From contig NCGG01000001.1 of NCBI GenBank assembly GCA_002278855.1, forward strand, positions 124,001 to 188,000: a DNA stretch of 64,000 nt, given 5' to 3'. The notes under the pieces were generated by a model. The model saw only the letters and a list, made by a program, of their open reading frames with translations. It was not told the DNA's origin and ran no database searches. The first letter of the stretch is position 1; each line of letters starts with the position of its first letter. The stretch comes from Sphingomonadales bacterium 28-55-16 (lineage in GTDB: Bacteria; Pseudomonadota; Alphaproteobacteria; Sphingomonadales; Sphingomonadaceae). Below, piece by piece: positions 49,035-58,706 of the stretch. The position numbers were made by a program, and so were the translations under genes.

Positions 49035-50219
49035 TTATTGTTTTTTCAACAGCTTGGGATTGATCGTTTCATCTGGATTCAGGAAGCCGCCAGCGTAAAG
49101 GACCACGCGCTCGGTGCCATCAAGTCCTGCTTCAATGATGATGCCATTTGCGGTGACTGGGCCCACCTTGATGGGCCGTTGCTTCACTTTATTGTCCTTA
49201 CCGACAATATACACAAAGCTACCTTCGCGGCCGGTCTGCACGGCAGATTCAGGGAGCACGGGCGCGGTCATGGCGCCGGATTTGATCTCGACAGAGGCAA
49301 AGCCGCCGGGGCGCAGAGCCTTGTCAAACGGCAAAGCCACACGGGCCATCCCTTGGCGGCTCTGTGCATCGATCATGGGCGAAATTTGCCAGATATTCCC
49401 GCTAAAAATGCGATCCGTGCCAACCGGAGTAACTGCCGCAGGAATACCAACGGCAACTTGTGCAAGATCATCTTCGCTCAACTTCGCCTGCAGCTCAAGT
49501 TGGCCGTCCTTGGCGATGCGGAAAAGGATGCCGCTGCCGGCCGACACCGTCTGTCCAGTTTCAACATTGCGTTCAAGCACGTAGCCGGAAACAGGGGCGC
49601 GTACATCCAAACGGGCGTTACGGGCGCGCGTTTCGGCAAGCTGCGCATTGGCGACGTTGACACGCGCGCGGGTTGCGTCACGTGTGGCGGTTTTGCGATC
49701 TACATCAGCCTTTGAAATGAAACCGCGTTCAACCAATTGTGCCGCGCGGTCGAGTTCGTTCTGGGCCAGTTGCAGGTCAGCGCGGGCAACACCAATTTGC
49801 GCCTCGAGTGCCGCAGCTTGCTGGGCTTGAACTGAGCGGTCAACGCTCACGAGAATATCGCCTTGGCTGACCCAGTCGCCAGCGTCCGCGTAAACCTGAA
49901 GCACCCGGCCGCCTTCACCAACAACGCCGACTGGAATCTCGCGTCGCGCTGCCAATGTACCCGTGGCATTAATCGTCCGGGCCACCGTGTCGCGGCCAGG
50001 GGCGATAACCGTTACGGTTTGCGCCTGCGCGGCTTTTTCGGCTTCGGCGGTGGCTGCTGCAGGGTCATTTTTCTCACCGAAGAAATAATAAGCGCCGCCC
50101 GCGATCAGCAATATCGCCGCGATCATCGCCGCGATCGCTATTCTCCGCCGGTTGCGATCCGCCGTATCCGCCAGAATTTCGTCATTCAGCGTACCGCTCA
50201 TCGTTGTTTCGTAATTCAT
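49035..50219 (-). CDS. RND efflux periplasmic adaptor, second system
   Basis: The 394-residue adaptor has a cytoplasmic N-terminus, one TM helix (about residues 27-46, AIAAMIAAILLIAGGAYYF), lipoyl, coiled-coil and beta-barrel domains in the usual order. Unlike the first adaptor in this window it is a membrane-anchored protein, not a lipoprotein. ATG 50219 has GGA nine bases upstream; ATG 50201 is a poorer alternative. No outer-membrane channel gene is adjacent. Confidence 0.9.
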   Translation of the reverse strand: MNYETTMSGTLNDEILADTADRNRRRIAIAAMIAAILLIAGGAYYFFGEKNDPAAATAEAEKAAQAQTVTVIAPGRDTVARTINATGTLAARREIPVGVVGEGGRVLQVYADAGDWVSQGDILVSVDRSVQAQQAAALEAQIGVARADLQLAQNELDRAAQLVERGFISKADVDRKTATRDATRARVNVANAQLAETRARNARLDVRAPVSGYVLERNVETGQTVSAGSGILFRIAKDGQLELQAKLSEDDLAQVAVGIPAAVTPVGTDRIFSGNIWQISPMIDAQSRQGMARVALPFDKALRPGGFASVEIKSGAMTAPVLPESAVQTGREGSFVYIVGKDNKVKQRPIKVGPVTANGIIIEAGLDGTERVVLYAGGFLNPDETINPKLLKKQ

Positions 50220-50619
50220 ACTGGTGTTCCAAATGCAGTGTCGACGGGGCGCTTGCCCCCTCTGTTATCCATAATGTCGCTGTATTACCCTAATAAGTCA
50301 CTTGTCGCAAGCCGCAGAACGTCAAAGGGTTGAATGCAATTCCAAGCTTTAGAATAAGGGAAAAGCCTATGCGTAACAATACAGACTGATGCCTCATATG
50401 TTTCGACAAACGGCATAAAATAGAAAGCCGCGCAGAACATGCCTGTTCTCCTCGAAGCGGTTGAACAACGCCCCATGCGGCCAGATGATCATAAAACAAA
50501 AGGAAAATGCCGTTTGGCGACGGCGTAAATCTGTGAATTCTAGCCAAACCCCGAACATGTTAAAGAAAGGCCCCTTACGTCACAGGGTTTTTCCTTATCT
50601 CATCACATTGATGCCGTTG
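50220..50619. other. Intergenic region upstream of the second RND operon
   Basis: Within these 400 bases a TTGCGA and TAATAC pair 17 bases apart (minus strand, about 50286-50314) could serve as a promoter for the efflux operon, and GGGGC/GCCCC makes a small hairpin in its probable leader. I see no operator that I can name and no convincing gene; short frames on both strands lack ribosome binding sites. Confidence 0.35.
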
Positions 50620-50919
50620 TCAGTATTTTTGCTGACGCTCGTACAGATCGCGATAATGCTGAATGCGGGTCACACGAAGGCCCGGCATTCCGGATCGATC
50701 AACCGCGCGTTGCCATGACGCAAATTCCTCAAGCGTCAGACCATAACGCTCACAGACCTCATTTATCGAGAGTAATCCGCCATTTACCGCCGCCACAACC
50801 TCTGCCTTGCGGCGAACAACCCAGCGTGTCGTGCCAGGAGGCGGCAAGCTATCAATGGTCAGCGGTTCACCTAAGGGCCCAATGACTTGTGATGGACGGA
50901 ATTTCTGATTTTCAATCAT
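50620..50919 (-). CDS. sciP: SciP-like DUF1153 transcriptional regulator
   Basis: The 99-residue protein is a DUF1153 member with a helix-turn-helix core (about residues 38-70, AEVVAAVNGGLLSINEVCER and EEFASW). In Caulobacter the family member SciP binds CtrA and represses CtrA-activated genes in G1. The same role is likely but sphingomonad cell-cycle wiring may differ. The start overlaps the end of the upstream ORF by eight bases, immediately after a run of eight A. It is near and divergent from mnmA. Confidence 0.85.
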   Translation of the reverse strand: MIENQKFRPSQVIGPLGEPLTIDSLPPPGTTRWVVRRKAEVVAAVNGGLLSINEVCERYGLTLEEFASWQRAVDRSGMPGLRVTRIQHYRDLYERQQKY

Positions 50920-51286
50920 GTTTTTTTTCTACTCCATGTCCGTCAAGGTTCAATTCTGTGCCTGTTCCGGAAGGAGATAACATCTGGTCTTTGCTATTAG
51001 CTGAAGCGGATTGGTAAACAGGCTCTTTATTCATTTTTGCGGTTTCAGTTTTCTGCCAAAAGGAACCGCGCGCCTCAATGTCCGGGTTGGGTTCCGCTGC
51101 GAAACAATGAATACGCGCCGCAAGATCATTGCCATCGATTATCTTGCCATGCTCCGCGAGGCGCATTGCGCGGACGGTGCGGCTTTTCGCCTGCCGCGTG
51201 CGGGCCGCCTCCAGAACCGATTCATGACTTTCCGATACCGTATCGGGAGTTGTGCGCTTGGCAGGGTGGGGAAAATTCATTTCCAT
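50912..51286 (-). CDS. Hypothetical soluble protein upstream of sciP
   Basis: This 124-residue hydrophilic protein has no signal peptide or membrane segment and no motif I recognise; its N-terminal half is basic with ESVLEAARTRQAKSRTVRAM, and its C-terminal third is polar and low-complexity-like. It overlaps the sciP start by eight bases, which supports it being translated and coupled. I chose ATG 51286; GTG 51292 and ATG 51280 are alternatives, none with a strong ribosome binding site. Confidence 0.5.
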   Translation of the reverse strand: MEMNFPHPAKRTTPDTVSESHESVLEAARTRQAKSRTVRAMRLAEHGKIIDGNDLAARIHCFAAEPNPDIEARGSFWQKTETAKMNKEPVYQSASANSKDQMLSPSGTGTELNLDGHGVEKKHD

Positions 51287-51457
51287 GACCACCGCTCTAA
51301 CCGTCTAAAGTCTAATATGAGGTAAATGCGCTGTTTAGCGGATATTAGGCTAAGTTAACGGCCAATATTTTTTCAGGACCAATGCTGATGCATCTGCGTC
51401 CGGAAAACATTCAGAAAACTAGCTATTCGTCGTGTAAGCTTTTAGAGACGCGTGCAC

Positions 51458-52582
51458 ATGACCGACGACATTTATCTTTCAGATTTTCAATTGGGCCCTG
51501 ATCTGCGCGGCAAGCGGATCGTCGTGGCAATGTCCGGTGGCGTTGATTCGTCTGTGGTAGCCGCGCTTGCAGCAAGGACGGGCGCGGAAACCATAGGTGT
51601 CACCTTGCAGCTTTATGACCATGGCAGCGCTGTGAAGCGCGCGGGTGCATGCTGCGCCGGTCAGGATATCCGCGATGCGCGCGCCGTAGCGGATAAGCTT
51701 GGCATTGCGCATTATGTGTTCGATCATGAGAGCCGTTTCCGCGAATCGGTCATCGACCACTTCGCCGATGAATATATGGCAGGACGAACCCCAATTCCCT
51801 GCGTGCGTTGCAATATGGGCGTGAAATTCACGGACCTTTTCCGACTTGCACGCGAGCTTGGTGCCGATTGTCTGGCGACTGGCCATTATGTCCGCCGCGT
51901 CGAGGGTGCGGCTGGTGCAGAGCTTCACCGCGCGGCCGACCCTGCGCGCGACCAAAGCTATTTCCTGTTTGCGACGACGCAGGACCAGCTCGATTATTTG
52001 CGTTTCCCCTTGGGCGGCACGCCCAAGCCGCAGGTGCGCGCTATTGCGCAAGAAATGGGTCTGATCGTGGCTATGAAGCCCGACAGTCAGGACATCTGCT
52101 TTGTACCAGACGGCGATTATGCCAGCGTTGTGCGTAAAATTCGACCCGACGCCGAAATCGGCGGTGACATCGTGCACCTTGATGGTCGCATACTTGGCCA
52201 GCATAAGGGCCTTATCCATTACACAGTTGGCCAGCGCAAAGGTCTTGAGGTTGGCGGGCAGCCAGTGCCCTTATATGTCATCCGCATCGATCCAGAGACA
52301 CAGCGCGTGATTGTTGGCCCGCGCGCAGCGCTGGCGGTTCAGGCCGCGCGTATTATCGACGCCAACTGGCTCACCGCGATCGGCAATCGGCCAGTGATGG
52401 CAAAGGTACGCTCTATGTCCCGCCCAGTGGCTGCCCGGCTTGACGGTGAATGGCTGCGTTTTGATGTGCCCGAATATGGAGTCGCGCCGGGACAGGCGGC
52501 GGTTTTGTATGACGGTGACCGGGTTCTTGGCGGCGGTTGGATAGAGGAAACAGTGGCGGTGGAGCTAGCCCTTGCCGGCTAG
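51458..52582 (+). CDS. mnmA: tRNA-specific 2-thiouridylase MnmA
   Basis: The 374-residue enzyme has the PP-loop AMSGGVDSS, the catalytic-cysteine motifs PCVRCN and DSQDICFV, and the MnmA C-terminal beta-barrel. It activates U34 with ATP and transfers sulfur from the relay to make s2U in tRNAs for Lys, Glu and Gln, in the cytoplasm. ATG 51458 is preferred over GTG 51452. It is divergent from the sciP pair across about 170 bases. Confidence 0.96.
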   Translation: MTDDIYLSDFQLGPDLRGKRIVVAMSGGVDSSVVAALAARTGAETIGVTLQLYDHGSAVKRAGACCAGQDIRDARAVADKLGIAHYVFDHESRFRESVIDHFADEYMAGRTPIPCVRCNMGVKFTDLFRLARELGADCLATGHYVRRVEGAAGAELHRAADPARDQSYFLFATTQDQLDYLRFPLGGTPKPQVRAIAQEMGLIVAMKPDSQDICFVPDGDYASVVRKIRPDAEIGGDIVHLDGRILGQHKGLIHYTVGQRKGLEVGGQPVPLYVIRIDPETQRVIVGPRAALAVQAARIIDANWLTAIGNRPVMAKVRSMSRPVAARLDGEWLRFDVPEYGVAPGQAAVLYDGDRVLGGGWIEETVAVELALAG

Positions 52583-52607
52583 AATCGCCCGCCTACAATA
52601 GCGCCTG

Positions 52608-52982
52608 CTAAAGCGCGTCGATTTCCGCCGCATTCAACTGCATACAACCAAAAGCACCGCGCCGCTCGGCAACTGCCTTCGCCAAAAAGGGTACCGTGGC
52701 ATAGACGCGCTTGTTTTCGGGATCGTCGCTTAGCTGAACAATCTCCATCCCCTTTTCCTTGTCCGTTTCGCAAGAAGCCATGTCGCGACCTTCGATATAG
52801 CGGCACCCGCAGGTGATATGCGCTCCATAAGCGGCGGCGACCCGCGCTTGCCCCGTTATGCTGTTCCAGTTCCACAGCAACCACAAGGCGGCAATGCCGA
52901 GTATGATTGCACCGACAATCTTCAGCGTTTTGAACCGGGGTGGCGGTGCTTTTGTAATCGGGGTCGAAGTTGCGGTTGCCAT
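52608..52982 (-). CDS. Membrane-anchored cysteine-containing protein, unknown function
   Basis: The 124-residue protein has one TM helix (about residues 22-42, IVGAIILGIAALWLLWNW) and an exported domain with cysteines at HITCGCRYI, ASCET and FGCMQL that could pair as disulfides. GGAGGG lies upstream of ATG 52982; the longer frame lacks this. It is divergent from a serine hydrolase gene with only 31 bases between the two start codons, so their expression is probably linked. I recognise no named domain. Confidence 0.7.
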   Translation of the reverse strand: MATATSTPITKAPPPRFKTLKIVGAIILGIAALWLLWNWNSITGQARVAAAYGAHITCGCRYIEGRDMASCETDKEKGMEIVQLSDDPENKRVYATVPFLAKAVAERRGAFGCMQLNAAEIDAL

Positions 52983-53013
52983 GGGCCCTCCATTTGGTGC
53001 ATCGAAGCAAACT

Positions 53014-54153
53014 ATGCCTAGAAACATATTCCGTCGCGCCGCAACCGCTTTTTGCACCATCGCTGCTATGGCGCTTGCCGCTTGTGCTGCCGAACAACCC
53101 AAAAAGCCTACCGGACCCGGCATAATGATGATTGTCGATGACGCACCGGTGAGCGAAGAAAAGCTAACAAAAGCCATCGCACCATTTTTTGACGATCCTG
53201 CGTTGTCCGAAACGCGTGCCTTGGTGGTGATGCAGGGTGGCCGTGTGATCGCAGAACGCTACGCGCCGGGATATGGGCCCGACACGCGGCTGATCAGCTG
53301 GTCCATGGCAAAGAGCGTTACCGCGGTGTTGATTGGTATGATGGTCGCTGATGGACGACTTGCCTTGGATGAGCCAGCAATTGTCCCCGAATGGCAAACG
53401 CCACGCGATGGGCGTGCGAATATAACGCTGCGCCATTTGCTGCATATGTCATCGGGGCTAGACCACACCGAAATGGCGGAAGATGGTATAGAAATTTTCG
53501 ATGCCGATACACCACGTATGCTGTTCTTGGATGGCCGTGAAAATGTGGCGCGCTATGCCGAGACCCGACCATTGGAAGCCGTCCCAGGCAGAAAATTCGA
53601 ATATAGCACGGCCACCAGCCACATTCTGGCCGACATTATGACCCGGTCCTTGACCGATAGCAAAGACCCCGCCGTGCGCCGTGATGCGATGTTGGAATAT
53701 GCGCGTGGCCGCTTGTTTGAACCGCTTGGTATGACGAGCGCGGTTCCTGAATTTGACCGCAATGGCACGATGCTTGGTGGCAGTATGGTTCACGCAACGG
53801 CGCGTGACTGGGCAAAATTTGGCGAATTTCTGCGAAATAATGGCGCAGTTCGGGCCGCGCAAATGATGCCAACCAGTTGGCTGCGCTTTATGAAAACGCA
53901 GAGCCCCAATGACACAAGCTATGGCGCGCATCTGTGGTTGAACCATAAACGCAATAAAGGCCGTGATCCAGTGCTGTTCCCGGGGAAGGGACCATCCGAT
54001 GTCTTTGCCGCGCTTGGGCATTTGGGGCAGTTTGTCGTGGTCTCACCACAGCATCGATTAACGATCGTCCGGCTCGGCAACACGCCCGATGATCAGCTTG
54101 GCCCGATTGACGATCAATTAGCGAAGCTGATTTCGGTTTTCCCTAAGGGGTAA
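53014..54153 (+). CDS. Class C-type serine hydrolase lipoprotein
   Basis: The 379-residue protein has a lipoprotein signal (lipobox LAAC, about residue 22). It shows the beta-lactamase class C/esterase pattern: Ser97-Met-Ala-Lys100 as nucleophile and general base, and YST (FEYSTATSHIL) as the second motif, with an HLG-like GHLGQF late in the protein. Such proteins range from beta-lactamases to esterases and peptidases; the substrate is unknown. ATG 53014 is chosen because the upstream extension lies in the divergent gene and hides the signal peptide. Confidence 0.85.
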   Translation: MPRNIFRRAATAFCTIAAMALAACAAEQPKKPTGPGIMMIVDDAPVSEEKLTKAIAPFFDDPALSETRALVVMQGGRVIAERYAPGYGPDTRLISWSMAKSVTAVLIGMMVADGRLALDEPAIVPEWQTPRDGRANITLRHLLHMSSGLDHTEMAEDGIEIFDADTPRMLFLDGRENVARYAETRPLEAVPGRKFEYSTATSHILADIMTRSLTDSKDPAVRRDAMLEYARGRLFEPLGMTSAVPEFDRNGTMLGGSMVHATARDWAKFGEFLRNNGAVRAAQMMPTSWLRFMKTQSPNDTSYGAHLWLNHKRNKGRDPVLFPGKGPSDVFAALGHLGQFVVVSPQHRLTIVRLGNTPDDQLGPIDDQLAKLISVFPKG

Positions 54154-54165
54154 ATTGCGCCGAAT

Positions 54166-54456
54166 TTAGAGCTTCGCTACAGGCGCGTCGTCGCCAAGGT
54201 CTTCGAACCATGCTTCGACCGGGCCGCTCAATTTAATCAGCAAAGGATTACCCTTGCGGTCGCGGGCTTTGCCAGCTTGAACCTTAATCCAGCCTTCGGA
54301 AATACAATATTCCTCAACCGTGGTGCGGGTTGCGCCCTTAAAACGAATGCCGATGCCACGCGACAAAAGGTCGCCATCGAAATGCGGGCTCATCGGGTTA
54401 ATCGATAAGTGATTGGGTGGGGTATCGGTACCCGCGGATGTTGTCTCTTCAGTCAT
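54166..54456 (-). CDS. DUF3297 family protein
   Basis: The 96-residue protein matches DUF3297: PPNHLSINPMSPHFDGDLL, then GIGIRFKG, VEEYCISEGW and GNPLLIKLSGPVEAWFE. The function is unknown. It is a small soluble cytoplasmic protein. ATG 54456 gives the normal family start; the open frame continues upstream without similarity. It is convergent with the serine hydrolase gene, 12 bases apart. Confidence 0.88.
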   Translation of the reverse strand: MTEETTSAGTDTPPNHLSINPMSPHFDGDLLSRGIGIRFKGATRTTVEEYCISEGWIKVQAGKARDRKGNPLLIKLSGPVEAWFEDLGDDAPVAKL

Positions 54457-54520
54457 GGTCGGCGCTTTGCCGCAAAGCATAGCGCTTGGCAATATAGCGT
54501 AGGCAGTGCAGGGGGACGAA

Positions 54521-55732
54521 ATGGCAAATTCAAACATATATGACGCAATTATACTTGGCGCTGGTGGCGCGGGATTGATGTGCGCTTTGACCGCAGGCCA
54601 GCGCGGAAAGCGCGTGCTGGTGATTGACCATGCATCTGGCCCCGGTAAAAAAATCCTGATTTCTGGCGGCGGTCGGTGCAACTTCACCAATGTGAATGCG
54701 ACGACGACACATGCGCAGGAACGCTATTTGTCCGCCAACCCGCATTTCGCGAAGTCGGCGCTTGGACGTTATACGCCGCAGGATTTTATCGAACTCGTGC
54801 ACAGCCATGATATTGCGTTTCATGAAAAAACGCTGGGCCAGCTTTTCTGCGACGGATCTGCGCGACAGATTGTCGCGATGCTGATGGCCGAATGCGACAA
54901 ATCTGACGCATTGGGGGGGCGTGTGGACTTCGTGTTTGATGCGCCGGTGGGTGACGTCACGCATGATGGAAGCGACTATCACGTCAACTATAATGGCGTG
55001 CATGCGCAGGGTGGGGCATTGGTCATTGCCACTGGCGGCCCAAGCATTCCGAAGATGGGCGCGACGGCATTTGCACATGATTTAGGTCGCCAATTTGGCC
55101 TTAAGATTGTGGAGCCCAGACCCGCGCTGGTGCCATTGACACTTGGCGGTGATGATGTCCTGTTTCGTGAATTGTCGGGTGTATCTTCAGAGGTGGTCGC
55201 AAAGCATGGCAAGGCTGCCTTTCGTGAGGCCGCATTGTTCACCCATCGTGGGCTAAGCGGCCCTGCCGTGCTTCAAATCAGCAGCTATTGGCGGCCAGGC
55301 GATCAAGTCGAGATAGATTTTCTGCCGTCGCATGACGCGACCGAATTGCTGCTGTCGGAGAAGCGGGCCCGCCCACGCGCGACTTTGCGGTCAACGCTGG
55401 ACCGGGTCTTGCCTGCTCGGTTGGCCGAAGCGCTCGCTTCCAAAATAGGGCTACTCGGCAACCTCGCCGACCAAAACGACCGGAAATTGGTGGATACGGG
55501 CGCGCTACTCGGCAACTGGCCATTCGTGCCCAATGGAAGCGAGGGCTATGCCAAGGCGGAGGTGACGCTGGGCGGGATCAGTACCGATGGCCTGTCGCAA
55601 AAGACGATGGAGGCGAAGAATATGCCGCGCTTATTCTGTGTAGGCGAGGCCGTTGACGTGACGGGTTGGTTGGGTGGTTACAACTTCCAATGGGCGTGGG
55701 CGAGTGGTGTCGCGGCAGGGGAAGCCATTTAG
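54521..55732 (+). CDS. HI0933-family FAD-dependent oxidoreductase
   Basis: The 403-residue flavoprotein has an N-terminal FAD-binding GAGGAGLMCALTAGQRGK, the family hallmark KKILISGGGRCNFTN, and a C-terminal VGEAVDVTGWLGGYNFQWA block. Members (HI0933/YhiN/BaiN type) bind FAD; the physiological substrate is generally not known. GGGGGACGAA precedes the ATG. A bidirectional terminator follows. Confidence 0.9.
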   Translation: MANSNIYDAIILGAGGAGLMCALTAGQRGKRVLVIDHASGPGKKILISGGGRCNFTNVNATTTHAQERYLSANPHFAKSALGRYTPQDFIELVHSHDIAFHEKTLGQLFCDGSARQIVAMLMAECDKSDALGGRVDFVFDAPVGDVTHDGSDYHVNYNGVHAQGGALVIATGGPSIPKMGATAFAHDLGRQFGLKIVEPRPALVPLTLGGDDVLFRELSGVSSEVVAKHGKAAFREAALFTHRGLSGPAVLQISSYWRPGDQVEIDFLPSHDATELLLSEKRARPRATLRSTLDRVLPARLAEALASKIGLLGNLADQNDRKLVDTGALLGNWPFVPNGSEGYAKAEVTLGGISTDGLSQKTMEAKNMPRLFCVGEAVDVTGWLGGYNFQWAWASGVAAGEAI

Positions 55733-55760
55733 GGTCAGAACCGAGAGATGGACCGCAACG

Positions 55761-55790
55761 AAAAAGGGCGCCGAAACCGACGCCCTTTTT
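55761..55790. terminator. Bidirectional intrinsic terminator
   Basis: AAAAAGGGCG and CGCCCTTTTT form a perfect 10-bp stem with a 10-base loop between the convergent flavoprotein and typA genes. The T-run on each side lets it stop transcription from both. Confidence 0.9.
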
Positions 55791-55793
55791 ATA

Positions 55794-57614
55794 TTATGCG
55801 GCCTGTTTGGACCGTGATGCTTTCTTCCGCTCGTTCGGGTCAAGCAAGCGCTTGCGCAAGCGGATGTTCTTTGGCGTCACCTCAACCATTTCATCATCAT
55901 CGATATAGGCAATGGCTTGCTCAAGCGTCAGGCGCTTTGGCGGGGTCAGGCGAATGGCGTCGTCCTTGCCGGTCGAACGGAAGTTCGTCAGCTGCTTGGA
56001 CTTCATGGGGTTGACTTCAAGATCATCGGGCTTGGCATTTTCGCCAATGATCATGCCCTCATAAAGAGCTTCACCCGGCGAGACCATCAGGATGCCGCGC
56101 TCTTCCAAGGGGCCAAGGGCGTAAGCCACCGCTTCGCCAGCGCCGTTGGAAATCAGCACGCCATTTTTGCGGCCTTCAATGGCACCACGATGCGGGCCGT
56201 ATTTTTCGAACAAACGGTTCATGATGCCTGTGCCGCGCGTGTCGGACAGGAATTCGCCATGATAGCCGATCAGGCCGCGTGAAGGGGCGCTGAAGGTGAT
56301 ACGCGTCTTGCCGCCGCCCGAAGGACGCATGTCAGTCAAGTCGCCCTTACGAACAGCCATTTTCTCGACAACGGTACCCGAATATTCATCATCGACATCG
56401 ATGACGACGGTTTCATAAGGCTCCGTCTTCTGGCCCTTTTCATCTTCGCGGAACAACACGCGTGGGCGGCTGATGCCAAGCTCAAAGCCTTCGCGACGCA
56501 TGGTTTCGATGAGAACGCCCAATTGAAGCTCGCCGCGGCCAGCCACTTCGAAGCTATCCTTGTCTTCGGCTTCGGTGATACGGACAGCGACGTTGCTTTC
56601 GGCTTCGCGCATCAAGCGGTCGCGGATCATGCGGCTGGTAACCTTCGTGCCTTCACGGCCAGCCATGGGGCTGTCGTTCACCGAAAAACGCATCGACAAT
56701 GTCGGCGGGTCGATAGGTTGCGCCTGAAGTGGCTCAGTTACTGATGGTTCAGCGATGGTATCGGCGACGGTCGCAGTGGTCATTCCGGCGATGGAGATGA
56801 TGTCGCCAGCCTTGGCTTCTTCCACTGGAACGCGCTCCAGGCCACGGAAGGACATAATCTTCGACGCACGGCCGCTTTCTACGATCTTGCCATCCGGGTT
56901 CAGTGCATGGATCTGCTGGTTCACCTTGACCGTGCCCGAAAGAACCAGACCGGTAAGGATACGGCCAAGGAAGTTGTCACGGTCAAGCAAGGTCACCAGC
57001 ATTTTGAATTCGCCGTCAACATCGGCTTTTGGCTCGCGCACATGGCTGACGATGGTTTCAAACATCGGGGTCAACGTGCCTTCGCGTGCGCTTGGATCCG
57101 TCGACGCATAGCCGTTACGACCAGACGCGTAGAGCACTGGGAAATCAAGCTGCTCGTCGGTGGCATCGAGCGACACGAAAAGGTCGAAAACTTCGTCCAG
57201 CACTTCCTGAATACGCTCGTCAGGACGGTCAACCTTGTTCACGACGACGATTGGCTTCAGGCCAAGGGCCAAAGCCTTACCGGTGACGAACTTCGTTTGC
57301 GGCATCGCGCCTTCGGAAGAATCGACGAGCAAGATTACGCCGTCAACCATCGACAAGATGCGCTCAACCTCGCCGCCAAAGTCGGCGTGGCCCGGTGTAT
57401 CGACGATATTGATGCGGGTATCGTTCCATTCGACCGATGTGCACTTGGCAAGAATGGTGATGCCGCGTTCTTTTTCGAGGTCGTTCGAATCCATGGCGCG
57501 TTCTTCAATGCGCTGGTTCTCGCGGAAGGTGCCCGACTGACGAAACAGTTGGTCAACAAGGGTGGTTTTGCCGTGATCGACGTGCGCGATGATGGCGATG
57601 TTACGCAATGACAT
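55794..57614 (-). CDS. typA: Ribosome-associated GTPase TypA/BipA
   Basis: The 606-residue GTPase has [21 protein letters not shown] and NKVDRPD, followed by the elongation-factor domains and the BipA-specific C-terminal domain. It binds the 70S ribosome and aids assembly and growth at low temperature or under stress. ATG 57614 ([13 protein letters not shown]) is the family start, with AAAGG upstream. The extra 13-codon extension lacks similarity. It is divergent from the SBF-type transporter. Confidence 0.97.
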   Translation of the reverse strand: MSLRNIAIIAHVDHGKTTLVDQLFRQSGTFRENQRIEERAMDSNDLEKERGITILAKCTSVEWNDTRINIVDTPGHADFGGEVERILSMVDGVILLVDSSEGAMPQTKFVTGKALALGLKPIVVVNKVDRPDERIQEVLDEVFDLFVSLDATDEQLDFPVLYASGRNGYASTDPSAREGTLTPMFETIVSHVREPKADVDGEFKMLVTLLDRDNFLGRILTGLVLSGTVKVNQQIHALNPDGKIVESGRASKIMSFRGLERVPVEEAKAGDIISIAGMTTATVADTIAEPSVTEPLQAQPIDPPTLSMRFSVNDSPMAGREGTKVTSRMIRDRLMREAESNVAVRITEAEDKDSFEVAGRGELQLGVLIETMRREGFELGISRPRVLFREDEKGQKTEPYETVVIDVDDEYSGTVVEKMAVRKGDLTDMRPSGGGKTRITFSAPSRGLIGYHGEFLSDTRGTGIMNRLFEKYGPHRGAIEGRKNGVLISNGAGEAVAYALGPLEERGILMVSPGEALYEGMIIGENAKPDDLEVNPMKSKQLTNFRSTGKDDAIRLTPPKRLTLEQAIAYIDDDEMVEVTPKNIRLRKRLLDPNERKKASRSKQAA

Positions 57615-57749
57615 TTGGAAATGGGCCTTTTGGAAGGTCTTCATAGCGGCCACATGCCACCAGATTCTCGCGCGCCATTAACCCAATATGCGCTGCGGCG
57701 CAACATCGCTGGTGTTGCAATACGCGATTGCAACGGTCAAAGCGCTCAG

Positions 57750-58706
57750 ATGTTCGCTCGTATCTTCGCTGATCGCTTTATCCTCTTGTTACTCGCCACG
57801 ATATTGCTGGCGAGTTTTATACCCGTGCGCGGTGATGCGGCACAGGTTGCGTCGCTGATCTCCTCTGCTGCGATCTTCCTGTTGTTTTTCCTGAACGGCG
57901 TGCGTTTGCCGCGACAAGAAGTCGTCAATGGCGTGCGCAATTGGCGGCTGCAGGGGGCCATATTCCTTTTTGTATTTGGGGTGATGTCTGCTGCGGGATT
58001 GGCCATGTCGCATATTTTTGACAATATGCTGCCGCCGATGCTTGCCTTGGGATTGCTGTTTACCGGGATATTGCCTTCTACTGTGCAATCCGCAGCGGCC
58101 TATTGCGCGCTTGCGCGGGGCAATGTTGCAGCGTCTGTTGTTGCTGCGGCTTTGATCAATTTGATCGGCGTTGTGCTCTCACCTTTGCTCTTTGCGCTGC
58201 TGGCGCATGTGGGGGAGGCCACTGTTTCGGGGCAAGCCGTCGGCCGCATTGCACTTATTCTCCTTTTCCCCTTTGCAATGGGCCAAATGGCGCAACGTTG
58301 GTGCAAGCCATGGGTGGATGCCCATAAGGATCTGGCCACGTGGATGGACCGCATATCCGTTGCTATCGCGGTCTATGTAGCGTTCTCAGGTGCAGTTGTT
58401 GCGGGCATCTGGAGCATTGTGCGCGGCGATGAATTGGCGTGGCTGGCACTTGCTGTATCGGTTATGCTGCTGGTAGGATTTGGCGGGGCTTGGGCTTTGG
58501 GCGGAGCAATGAAGTTGCCGCGCGGTGACCGGATTACCATGCTGTTTTCGGGAGGGCAGAAAAGCATCGCCATCGGCGCGCCGCTTGCTGCGACGATATT
58601 CCCGCCAGCGATTGCCGGCATGGTGCTGCTGCCGACGCTGATTTACCATATGGCGCAGTTAATCTTGTCTGCGCCGTTGGCGACGCATTTGGCTAAAGAC
58701 TCCTAA
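57750..58706 (+). CDS. Bile acid:sodium symporter (SBF) family transporter
   Basis: The 318-residue protein has about ten hydrophobic segments and the SBF motifs ILPSTVQSAAAYCALARGN and SGGQKSIAIGAPLA, which carry the sodium- and substrate-site residues in the family's crossed helices. Most bacterial members transport organic anions; this resembles the YfeH-like group whose substrate is unknown. I chose ATG 57750; the open frame to 57615 encodes nothing membrane-like. Its end overlaps the convergent ABC permease gene by 14 bases. Confidence 0.85.
   Translation: MFARIFADRFILLLLATILLASFIPVRGDAAQVASLISSAAIFLLFFLNGVRLPRQEVVNGVRNWRLQGAIFLFVFGVMSAAGLAMSHIFDNMLPPMLALGLLFTGILPSTVQSAAAYCALARGNVAASVVAAALINLIGVVLSPLLFALLAHVGEATVSGQAVGRIALILLFPFAMGQMAQRWCKPWVDAHKDLATWMDRISVAIAVYVAFSGAVVAGIWSIVRGDELAWLALAVSVMLLVGFGGAWALGGAMKLPRGDRITMLFSGGQKSIAIGAPLAATIFPPAIAGMVLLPTLIYHMAQLILSAPLATHLAKDS

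Noticed and set aside
50635..50652. GTCAG/CTGAC stem as a possible terminator
   Set aside because: It lies within the last codons of sciP, the stem is only 5 bp and no T-run follows on the minus strand.
50461..50718. 85-codon frame with one hydrophobic span
   Set aside because: It overlaps the sciP coding end on the other strand and has no ribosome binding site; the hydrophobic stretch is probably chance.
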